A stretch of 64,000 nucleotides of DNA from Heliocidaris erythrogramma (taxonomy: Eukaryota > Echinodermata > Echinoidea > Camarodonta > Echinometridae): NCBI GenBank assembly GCA_025617745.1, contig CM046866.1:18359725-18423724 (forward strand). Reading direction: 5' to 3'. A program made the position numbers and the translations under genes. Positions 55,356-64,000 of the stretch are shown here, piece by piece (positions within the stretch are counted from its first letter, which is position 1; the number at the start of each line of letters is the position of its first letter). The notes beneath the pieces are model-generated. The model did no database searches. It saw only the letters and a list, made by a program, of their open reading frames with translations, and was not told the origin of the DNA.

Positions 55356-56515
55356 TTCTTCTTCTTCTTCTTCGTTTTCTTCGTTTTCTTCTTCTTTTTG
55401 TTCTTCTTGTTCGTCTTCTCTCCTTTTTCTCATTCTTTTTCTTCTCTCCTTCTTTTTCTTCTTCTTCTCCTTCTTCTTCTTTTTGTATTTCTTGTTCGTC
55501 TTCACTCCTTCTTTTTGTCCTTTTTCTTCTCTCCTTCCTCTTATTCTTTTTTTTTTCTTCTTCTTCTTCTCCTTCCCCTTATTAATTTTCCTTTCTTTCG
55601 TTCTTTCTTTCTTTTTTTTCTTTCTTTCTTTCATTTTGTCTTTCTTTCTTTCGTTCTTCTAAATTCCACTATGTCTTTATGTGCAACAGAAAGAAATTAA
55701 CCATATTTAGGCGAGGTTATACCCAGTGTGTACAAATGTGAATCCTATTTAGCTCTGCTAATACTTGCCATTTAAAGAACCTCAGAAAACTAATCTGATT
55801 AATGATTATTATACCTTTTTATCACACTTTTCATCATCACTGTCACCATCATCATCATAATCATTAACATCAACATCATTATCATCAACAACAAAATTGT
55901 CATCATCATCACAATATCCACCCTCGTTATCGCCATCAACATCTTCGATATCACCATCTCCATCGTCAACATCATTCTCAAAAGTCATCGCATTATAAAG
56001 AATATAAATATCAATGTCATCAGCATCTCTATCATTATCATTATCATCATCATCATGATCATCATCACCATCCTCCACCTCATGATCATCTTCATCATCA
56101 TCACATCTTCATCATCTTCATCATCATCATTTTCTAAAGTATGCCTACACTAGGCTAAAACTAACAATAACCTTTGCATTCTCAATTTGCATCTTGTGAG
56201 CAACAATCACAGAATTGGCATGATCACAATATTATCACCACATCATCATCATCATCACCACCACCATCCTCCACCTGATCATCATTATCATCTTCATCAT
56301 CCTCATCATCACAGCCATAATCATCATCATCGACATCATCATCGTCCACCACCTGATCATCATCATCATCATCATCATCACCACCACCATCCTCCACCTG
56401 ATCATCATTATCATCATCATCTTCATCATCCTCATCACAGTCATCATCATCATCATCATCACCATCATCATATTCATCATCATCATCACCATTATCTTCA
56501 TCATCATCATTTTCT
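55356..56515. repeat. Monomer 10: TTC block and TCA blocks
   Basis: The shorter TTC variant (55356-55668) and TCA parts 55829-56135 and 56242-56515. About 470 bp further on the monomer is broken by a Tc1-like element. Confidence 0.9.
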
Positions 56516-56983
56516 AAAGTAGGCCTACAATAGGCTAAAACTAACAATAACCTTTCCATTCTCAATTTGCATCTTGTAAGCAACAATTACAGAATTGGCA
56601 TGATCACAATATTATTGACCAGCATTATTACTATTGACTATTCGTCCTTCTCATTATGATCATTACTTTGGCCTACTTGAGCCGAAAATCGGTAAATCAG
56701 ACTTGTAGGAATCAAACCAGATTTATTAGATTTATATTTTTCTAGAAAGTGATTCTTTTTCATCCGCTTTATAAGTCTTTCACTTTATTTTGTTGGCACA
56801 AACTACAAAGAAATAATGCAATCTACAAATGGATTATTTTGAATGAAAAAAATTAAAAGTGTTGTTTTATTTGGTGTTGATATGTTTCCTTTAAGAAATA
56901 CAATCACAATAAAAGATGTTGTTTGTTGTATACTGTACTTTAAGTCTCATTGTTTACCGAAGCAATTAGTAGTTTTCTTTGTA

Positions 56984-58677
56984 CACTGTTGGTCATAATG
57001 GTAGCATAATTTTTTTTATACCTTTCGTACACTATTGACAACAATACGAGTCATTTTTTGGCAAAATAAAGCTTATATCTTCACCGATTTTATTGATAAA
57101 CCTGTTCTCAACATATGAAATAAAAAATATAAGACAAAAATTAATTCATACAAACTTTATACACTGGTTTAAACCACTTTTGACAAACACAATCATCCAG
57201 ACCTTGGATTCCTTGAAAAAATGTATCGTTTTTGGTAAATGTTTAACCATGATAATTTTATCGTGAAAAATAAAATCTTGGGATCTTTTGATGATTGAAG
57301 GGAAGTGTTCCTCTTTTTAATCTTGTTGGGTCACTTAGTACATGGTATGGCCACCTCTGGCAGGCACCAGTGCCTCCACACGCCGTGGCATACTGTCCAC
57401 AAGGTTGTTGATGGTGTTCAAGGACAGTGCATCCCACTCTTCGGTCAGTGCCTGGGCTAACTCCTGCACAGTTTGAGGATAATTGTTTCTCTCATTGATG
57501 GCACGGCCCAATGCATCCCAGGCGTGCTCAATTGGGGTTTATGTCGGGGGAACAGGCAGGCCAAGGCATCTGCTGCACGTCCTCTGCGTCAAGGAATTCC
57601 CTCACCAGACGTGCCCTATGTGATCGAGCGTTGTCGTCTTGGAGCTGAAAGTTATTGCCATATACTCTTCTCGCGTATGGAAGACAATGGCGTTCCAAGA
57701 TATCGCGGTACACGACGGCGTTGACGTTTCCTTCAGGTGCAGCCAATGGCGTTTTTCCGCCATAATGTATTCCGACCCATACCATCACTGAGCCTCCACC
57801 TGCTTGATTGGTTTCCTGGACACAGTCATTACGGAAGTTCTCTCCCCACAATCGTCCAACCCTCTGTCTCCCATCGGTGCGGTCAAGGATGTACCGGCTT
57901 TCATCAGTGAAGATTACATGGCGCCAGTGACCAAGCTGCCATCTCCTGTGCCTCCTAGCCAACTGGAGTCGAGCAACCCGGTGGCGAACAGTGAGACGTG
58001 GAACCTTGGTCATTCGCCGAGCTCTGTAGCCATGTTGGACAAGTCTCCTGTTTACGGTTTCCCGTGAAACGTTCACTCCGAAGTGCCTCCTCCACAAGTG
58101 GCAAAGACGACTCGCTGGCATTCTCCGGTTCCTACGGCACATGTTCAGCAGTTGACGGTCATCCCGCGCGGATGTTCTTCGTGGTCGACCTGTAGATCTC
58201 TCTGGACTCAAAGTACCCGCCTCTCGATGTCTGCTGAGGATGCGGCACACACAACTCTGCGATAGTCCAAGAATATCTGCAATCTGGGCCTGTGTCCGTC
58301 CATTCCGTCGGAGTGCAAGGACCCTCTGACGAATTGCAAGTGCCGTTGGGCGAGGCATAGTGTAAGGAATCAATGTACCAAATTTGGTAGGAATTGATCA
58401 AGCTAACTCTGAAAACGGGCTTTTAACACACGTAGGCTTTCTGCACGAAATGGACAGCAAAACAACAGCAGAAAGGAGGCTCTGCCTTTCATAGCACCAA
58501 ACAATAAGATAGGCCACGTTATAGAATGTTTCACTTGACCGACTTTTACCTCGACAATACAAAATCATTATGTAATCAATGAACCTGGTCAATATTATCT
58601 ATTTAGGCTTTTAAATATGATTAAATCAACGGATGACTATGAAAATACGAATTATGCTAACATTATGACCAACAGTG
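56984..58677 (-). mobile_element. Tc1/mariner-type DNA transposon
   Basis: A 1,694-bp element whose ends are inverted repeats of about 28 bp with one mismatch (CACTGTTGGTCATAATG, then TAGCATAATT). TA is duplicated on both sides (56982-56983, 58678-58679), and the other monomers show the empty site TTTCTTTGTATGTTTTG. It holds one transposase gene on the minus strand. The copy is recent: the ends are well kept and the gene has one visible break. Confidence 0.95.
57335..58358 (-). pseudogene. Tc1-like DD34E transposase, one frameshift
   Basis: It starts at ATG 58358 (MPRPTAL) and, allowing for one frameshift, would give about 340 residues, the usual Tc1 size. A paired-like helix-turn-helix region (RRNGRTQAQIADILGLSQS) is followed by a GRPRR AT-hook-like motif, then the catalytic core: IFTDES (first Asp), QDDNARSH (second Asp) and, 34 residues on, the Glu of NPIEHAWD, which lies just past a one-base gain near 57538 in the run ACCCC. 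The upstream frame therefore ends at TGA just before the third catalytic residue. The frame after the shift reads to GGHTMY and TAA at 57335. As it stands the copy cannot make active enzyme. Confidence 0.92.
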
Positions 58678-59035
58678 TATGTTTTGTGTGATATCTTTAA
58701 AAGCTGCGCCTAAAAGAAATGTTTGTTTTTTTCTTTTTTTTTTGTTGTTGTTGTGATGTTGGACTCGATGTCGGTTAACTCTAAGGAAAGTCCATTGCCG
58801 CCCACTTCGACGGCTACTGCGTCTACAGAAGACGCGATACAGAGAAAGCTATTGCCTGTTATTTATTTATTTATTTTTTTGCTAATTGTAGGCAAAGTTG
58901 GATAGACAACTCCCCCCCCCCATACGCGTGCCCATTCAGAATTTATTCGCGAAGCCCTTGAATCCAGTTACCTTTGTTTAATATTTACATAAATATATAC
59001 ATATTTACAAGAAGAACTTTTGTTCATTGTACAAT

Positions 59036-59542
59036 TTAGTCTCGCCTGCTCAACCACTTCCTCATTTTCGCTGTCAGTTTTCGTGGTATCAGTCTAAAAT
59101 GAGCTTTGAGGTGGGCAAGAGAGGCAGCTTTGTAGCCTTTGGCGGACTTGGACTCGATGTAAGTTGTCTCTGAGACAAGTCCATCGTCGACCACTTCGAG
59201 GGCTGCTTCGTCTACAGAAGACGCGGCAGAAAAGTCATGGGTGACTTTTGCAATTTCTGCCGCGTGATCAGACGCTGGTCCCAGGTCAAGACGCTGACGT
59301 CTTGTGGCCATTCGCTGTACCCGTCTCTGCCTCTGAGCTGACATTTCGAAGTTTTGGTCAGCTGGAACAGAAGCACTGCTGGACGGGACAAGTTGGGCCA
59401 TATCGATGGCGGTGTTGATTTCAGCTCCATGGTCGACTACCGATCCAAGAGCAAGTCGTTGACGGCGACCGTTCATCCGTCTTGCCCGGCGATGTCTCTG
59501 ACCTGACACTTCAATGTCTGTAGGAGTTGTGATCATCATCAT
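59036..59542 (-). CDS. Array gene copy 10: Arg-rich protein, 168 aa
   Basis: TATA 60127-60132, donor first base 60079. The most divergent copy on the right: Val12, Val75, Gln76, Ala94, Lys99 and Thr101. Its C-tract is followed by a private CATACGCGTGCC insertion. The frame is open. Function is unknown. Confidence 0.55.
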   Translation of the reverse strand: MMMITTPTDIEVSGQRHRRARRMNGRRQRLALGSVVDHGAEINTAIDMAQLVPSSSASVPADQNFEMSAQRQRRVQRMATRRQRLDLGPASDHAAEIAKVTHDFSAASSVDEAALEVVDDGLVSETTYIESKSAKGYKAASLAHLKAHFRLIPRKLTAKMRKWLSRRD

Positions 59543-60585
59543 GCTGTTTAAGAAATAAAATGATATTATAAATAAACTACCCAATTTGCTTCAATTGCAT
59601 GTCTATTTTGTTTCAATGTTTATGCCTCAAATACATTTCGTTTTACATAATAACAGGAGAAGCATCGAATAATTGTAACGGTGGATAAGTCGCAGTCATG
59701 GGATATAGACCGAATTGTATTTCCCAGGTAAAACCATTCTTTCTATTTTAATTTGATCAAATGAGCAACTTGTCGCACATCAGAGGTAATCTGACATTAA
59801 TTTTGTGGCATTTACAATGCAAGGCCCTGTTTTTTACCCAATACTCGCCAAGTATCTAAGTCATCAGCACTGTATCTGACGAATCTATAATTCTATTCAA
59901 CATATCCAGTATGATCTAAAAAGGATTAATATTTGGGGAGTAAATGCAGTATTATGCCTATTCTATAATCAGAGACATGCATTGTGTGAGTGTGTGCCAC
60001 TTGTAATTATAATTTGGCCTACTCGGAAAATTGTTTGATGGTTGAATTATTTATTTTTATTATATATTTGTAAACTCACCTTAAAAAGCAGATTGTATGT
60101 AATGGTAAATAGCAAAAGAGTAAGAATTTATAGCAAAATATTTGCTCAAATTCGCATTCGGAAACTCGGAAGAATTTACAATACGTATTCTCCACAGCAC
60201 GATAAATCAGAAAGTGGAGGGTTTGTTGTGGTTATGATCTTGGTAATGTGCGCGGTTTCCAAGGAAAACGACGTGACGCAGCTAAACTTTCAACCAATCA
60301 GCGACGGAAATTTTAATCACATGTCCGTGACGAAACAATGCTTTCGCGTAAACGCATGACAATATTCATGATATTGTTACGTTGTTTTTTGCGCACAACA
60401 TGCAAAGGGCGCGGCAAACACAAATTATAGTATAATTATGATGAGGTGTCTTTTTCTTGTTCTTCTTTTGTGGACAATAGGGTTTTGGAGAGAGGCGGCG
60501 ATTCCGAGGAACGGGGGAAGTTAGATAAAGGGGAGGGGGACGTATCCGAAATAAAAAAAATAGGGAGAGGTATACAAAAACCTCA

Positions 60586-60596
60586 TTCTTCTTCTT

Positions 60597-60626
<30 letters not shown>
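60586..60626. repeat. Terminal TTC tract of the array
   Basis: A pure (TTC)n run of about 13 units; the array ends here, at the 5' edge of a truncated LINE. Confidence 0.9.
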
Positions 60627-60627
<1 letters not shown>

Positions 60628-63028
60628 AAAATGATTTTTTATCAGTTATCTCGTACATTTGTGAAACAGGAACCTCACCTCATTCTTTCCGCCGAGCTGT
60701 CATTACTCTCCTCCCTAAGAAAGGAGACCTCTCAGACATAAAGAACTGGAGACCTGTCAGTCTATTAAACACTGATTATAAGATTTTTGCTAGGACTCTT
60801 TCCAATAGACTAACGAAATGTATAGATTCTGTAATACACCCTGATCAAAGTTATTGTATACCTGGCAGAACCATATATGACAATATATCGTTGATCAGAG
60901 ATGTCATTCTATACTGTAACTGGAATAATATTCCTGCCGCTGTGGTTAATCTTGATCAAAGAAAGGCTTTCGATAATGTCGACCACACTTATCTTTTTCA
61001 GACAATGAAAGAAATGGGTTTTGGTGATAGATTTATTTTATATATTCAGAGTTTATACAGAGATGCTGAAAGTGTAATAAAAGTCTGTGGCTCCTTGACA
61101 TCCCCTTTCTCTTTCTTAAAAGGCATCCGACAAGGCTGCCCACTGTCGGGCTTACTCTATACAATTGCGATTGAGCCCTTTCTTAATTCACTCCGGAAAA
61201 ATCTTCAGAGTCAAAGTTTTCCGCTTCCGAACTCTCAAAATTGTTGTGCTGTTTCTGCATATGCGGATGATGTCTCGGTATTCATCACTTCAGATTCAGG
61301 GTTTAACACAATCGAACAAATATATGCTTTGTACAGTGGTGCCTCTGCTGCAAGACTTAACCTTCAAAAATCCCAAGGGCTCTGGGTTGGACCATGGACC
61401 AAACGAAGTGACACCCCTTTAGGCTTCAACTGGAACAATAAAGGCCTACTCTTCCTTGGAGTTCACCTGGGAATACACATACCCACACACAACAAAATTG
61501 GAATAGCTGCAAAGATAAATTAGTGAAAACATTTTCAAAATGGATGTTTCTATCCTCCTCTTTGTCCTTAAAAGGGAAAGTTCTTGTTGTAAATCAGCTG
61601 GCTGCATCCAAAGTTAATCATTTTCTCGCGGCCCTATCCCCTCCCGAAAACATCATACGTGAGCTCCAAGGAATGATGGTCGACTTCGTATGGTCCAACA
61701 AAAGGCATTTTTTGAGGAAACAGCTCCTTTTTCAGAAACCTGACAAGGGCGGGCTAGGACTTGTGTGCCTCCAAGCACGCATGCTTACATACAGATTTAG
61801 CACTCTACAGCGTTTTTTAACTAATAACAATCATCCTGCGTATACAATGATTGGATATTTTTTACGTCAATACAAAAAACTTGGTTTTGATCAAAACCTC
61901 TTTCATATTGAACTTGACCCAAAATGTTTTGTTAATCTGCCGCTGTATCATAGTGATCTACTGCATGCTTGGATGGTATCCGGAGCTCACACTCTCACGT
62001 CACCAGTTTTGATCAACCATGTCATTAATCTTCCGATCAATAGCATCATCCTAAATTTGTCGGTTGATAGTGAGGAAAGTTGCAAACGACTCATGGCGTG
62101 CGGTATTAAAACTGTACGTTCAGTTGTCAATGTCTCTACTGGAAATTGGGTTAGCCCGCAGGACTTTACTCGATTTTTACCACAGCCACCCCTTCGATGC
62201 CCATCACTTCGCGTACTCGGCCATCACCTTCGAATCATTCAAAATACGCTCTGCGAAAACTTTCCCATCTTGTTGGATTCAGCAGGACTGATTGTCACGA
62301 AAGACCGTCTGCAGATGATCTCTTCCTCAGCAGCAGAGCCATTAATCTTCACGATCAATTCGGATCAAAATGGACAGAACCTTTCAACAAAGCAAATATA
62401 TGAAACTATGAACAAAAAAGTAAACCATCTTGACCGTCCAACCACCATCTACTGGCACAGCCAAAGGGTCGTCGATGAAAAATATCCCATCAACTGGAAG
62501 GCGATTTATAAGCTTCCAGCAGCTAAAAAAGAAGGTGACACTCAGTTCAAGTTGCTTCACAATGCTTTGCTGTCTCTACCTGCACTACACCATTGTAACA
62601 GCAGCATCTCACCTGCGTGCGGCTGGTGTGGAGAAAAGGGAACTCTAATACATATCTTCATTCGCTGCCCGTCCATTCAACCTGCACTCGATTTACTCTA
62701 TGCTTTGATACGCCGCATCCTACCAGACCTGGACATAGTTTTCGAGACATACTGGTGTCTAATCTCTCACTGTCATAGCCGCAGCCGCGAAAGTGTCAAC
62801 CTTGCTAACTTCCTCATTATCAGCCTTAAACATGTGATCTACTGGTGCTGTATCTCAACCAAGTTTATAAATCCTCTCTCAGTCTGGACCCATAGACTAA
62901 AATCTAAAATACTAGTTGAGTACCACTATTATCGGCTAAATACAAATCTTACCTCCTTCAATAAACAATGGAATATTAATAACTCCCTCTTCACCATGAT
63001 CGGTGATAAAATGACATGGCTGATCTAA
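60627..63028 (+). pseudogene. Partial LINE ORF2 with one frameshift
   Basis: The frame is open from the truncation point with VITLLPKKGDL, NWRPVSLLNTDYKIFA, NLDQRKAFDN, GIRQGCPLSGLLY and AYADDVSVF. It shifts once near 61495 (just before the WNSCK segment) and continues open from there to TAA at 63028, including CGWCGEKGTLIHIFIRC and the terminal TWLI shared with the intact ORF2. Endonuclease and the first part of the polymerase are missing. Confidence 0.9.
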
Positions 63029-63340
63029 CCTGGTGAAGTCTGTAAAACGTATCTGTTGTCACACTATGAAGAAAATCATGAGAAACGGTACATTGTATAA
63101 CTATTTGTCAACTCTGTTTTGCATGTCTTTCAAACTTAGAGCTTGGTTTTTTAATGTCATGTAAATACACATCTGAAATTGTTATTTGTTTGAAGTTCAA
63201 AGTATTATGCTGATCAAGTATTAATTATAAACCTGTAAACAATGTATTGCTTTTTCTCTATTTGTAAATATATTGTATGATTGTAAAATAGATGAAATGA
63301 TATAGAATAAAGGTTTCCTTTTAAAAGTTAAAAAAAAGTC
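63029..63340 (+). other. 3' UTR of the truncated LINE
   Basis: AT-rich; ends ATAGAATAAAGGTTTCC followed by AAAAGTTAAAAAAAAGTC. The full-length LINE ends in a comparable AATAAAG, AAAAGTCAAAGTC, so the reverse-transcriptase recognition end is probably kept. Confidence 0.6.
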
Positions 63341-63389
63341 TTCTTCTTCTTCTTCTTCTTCTTCTTCTTCTTCTTCTTCTTCTTCTTCT
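63341..63389. repeat. TTC tract between two LINEs
   Basis: A nearly pure (TTC)n run of about 49 bp separates the 3' end of the truncated LINE from the 5' end of the next. Confidence 0.95.
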
Positions 63390-64000
63390 CCTTCCATTCG
63401 TAACGTACGTATTTTCTGAGAGCTCTTAAGTAAGTTGGATTTTTACTTAAATATTGACCTTTTATGGTTCATGTACCTTATATTGTTGTTACTTATATAT
63501 TTATTGATACGTTCAGACCATTTCCACCAAGTTTTTTTGTATCTCTTATCGTATTTTAAGCTTTAGTTTGAATCTCAAATTATCTGTGTTTGTTGCCTGT
63601 AACATGGCCGGTGTGGCCGATCAGGCCTCCCGGGACCTGCCGGGGACCAGCTCGGCTGACGGGTCTAGGACGGCTACCGAGCCGTCTAAGCCGGTAAGCA
63701 GAAACAATGGAATTTCGTTCAGTGCAGCAGCCGACATCTCAATTCATGAATATGTAAAGGCTTTCTCACTAACTACACCTGCTAGTCGCATTCTGTCGGC
63801 TTCCCGTATTAGTAATCAGCGCATTGCTATTTATCTCCGTTCAAAAGAAGACGTTGTAAGTGCTGTTAACAATGGACTGACACTTCGTAATTCTTTCATT
63901 CAGGTATCACCTCTTTTCTTGCCGAGCACTCGGCTTGTTCTCTCAAATGTATATCCTGAAATTACAAATCAAGTTCTATCGAAACACATTGCAAGTTTCT
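63390..64000 (+). mobile_element. Third LINE, 5' part (runs off the window)
   Basis: After the TTC tract comes a 5' UTR of about 210 bp (CCATTCGTAACGTACG onward), similar in length to that of the intact LINE, then ORF1. The 5' end at a TTC tract indicates a full-length start; the rest is outside the window. Confidence 0.88.
63604..64000 (+). CDS. LINE ORF1 protein, N-terminal part
   Basis: ATG at 63604 is followed by 132 open codons to the window end. The protein is parallel to ORF1 of the intact LINE: DQASRDLPGTSSAD, RNNGISF, YVKAFSLTTPASRILSASR, ISNQRIAIYL and FLPSTRLVLSNVYPEI. Many positions differ, so it belongs to a different subfamily. The zinc knuckle would lie beyond the window. Confidence 0.9.
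   Translation, partial: MAGVADQASRDLPGTSSADGSRTATEPSKPVSRNNGISFSAAADISIHEYVKAFSLTTPASRILSASRISNQRIAIYLRSKEDVVSAVNNGLTLRNSFIQVSPLFLPSTRLVLSNVYPEITNQVLSKHIASF

Larger units (their letters stand above)
18539..60626. repeat. Tandem array of ten 3.2-3.6-kb gene-bearing monomers
   Basis: Taking each TTC block as the start, monomers begin at about 18539, 21755, 24928, 28098, 37656, 41215, 44727, 48284, 51797 and 55356 and the last ends at the TTC block at 60586. Lengths are about 3,216, 3,173, 3,170, 3,560 (without its LINE), 3,559, 3,512, 3,557, 3,513, 3,559 and 3,534 (without its Tc1 copy). Every monomer has the same order: TTC block, unique spacer, TCA block, AT-rich spacer, small exon-like module, C-tract, minus-strand coding exon, intron, promoter region. 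From monomer 5 onward two variants alternate, giving a 7.07-kb higher-order repeat. Confidence 0.95.
60627..63340 (+). mobile_element. 5'-truncated LINE, relative of the full-length element
   Basis: It begins inside the reverse-transcriptase region, directly after TTC repeats, and ends with AATAAAG, AAAAGT and AAAAGTC, again directly before TTC repeats. Its ORF2 protein is related to but clearly distinct from the LINE at 28139-34122, so it is another subfamily. TTC on both sides hides any target duplication. Truncation at the 5' end is typical of incomplete reverse transcription. Confidence 0.9.

Noticed and set aside
34115-55634. Lys/Glu/Arg-rich or Phe/Leu/Ser-rich frames in the TTC blocks
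   Set aside because: Products of the polypyrimidine repeat; not genes.
18881-56586. Long frames of His, Ile, Met or Asp runs in the TCA blocks, on both strands
   Set aside because: They are the direct translation of the TCA microsatellite in different frames, change with repeat length and have no independent coding sign.
20198-59542. Array protein as a homeodomain or histone-like factor because it is basic and tandemly arrayed
   Set aside because: No homeodomain recognition helix, histone fold or other motif is visible; tandem genes for early regulators exist in some marine animals but the sequence gives no link.
21210-60359. A conserved plus-strand frame of about 105 codons in every monomer (for example 37109-37426)
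   Set aside because: It starts at TTG, not ATG, and overlaps the promoter, first exon and donor of the minus-strand gene model. Its conservation is explained by the tandem copies.

Overview
This is invertebrate metazoan DNA: intron-rich, AT-rich, full of microsatellites, small foldback transposons and non-LTR retrotransposons. A marine deuterostome, perhaps an echinoderm, is my best guess from the general repeat style and the frequent TACATGTA-type motifs; nothing in the window proves it. No bacterial features, CRISPR arrays, rRNA or tRNA genes were seen.

Left part (1-12,739): a complete PIGO gene on the + strand (ethanolamine-phosphate transferase 3 of GPI-anchor synthesis), seven coding exons joining in frame to about 1,118 residues. 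Its introns hold at least five DNA-transposon-like or foldback insertions and a likely SINE. Intron 5 also keeps degenerate tandem copies of the start of exon 6, and one of these was later split by a 735-bp transposon.

Middle-left (12,740-18,538): intergenic, with a 143-bp minisatellite and three more inverted-repeat elements (TTAA-flanked, TA-flanked, and a 0.66-kb palindrome built of ATTCATAA units).

Main block (18,539-60,626): ten tandem monomers of about 3.17-3.56 kb (without insertions). Each has a polypyrimidine TTC block, a (TCA)n block, a C-tract, and a minus-strand two-exon gene model: TATA box, short untranslated exon, GTGAGT donor, intron of about 540 bp, acceptor directly before the ATG, a 168-codon frame open in all ten copies, and AATAAA about 90 bp after the stop. 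The predicted Arg-rich protein has an internal duplication and matches no family I recognise. Monomers 5-10 alternate between two types, giving a higher-order repeat of about 7.07 kb. Monomers 2 and 3 are a separate, nearly identical recent duplication. Monomer 4 carries a full-length two-ORF LINE (L1-like, Tx1-type by appearance) inserted in its TTC block; monomer 10 carries a Tc1-like transposon with one frameshift.

Right edge (60,627-64,000): a 5'-truncated relative of the LINE, then the 5' end of a third one, both also in TTC repeats and in the same orientation. Three of three related LINEs in TTC tracts points to a target-specific retrotransposon family that uses the array and its edge as landing sites.
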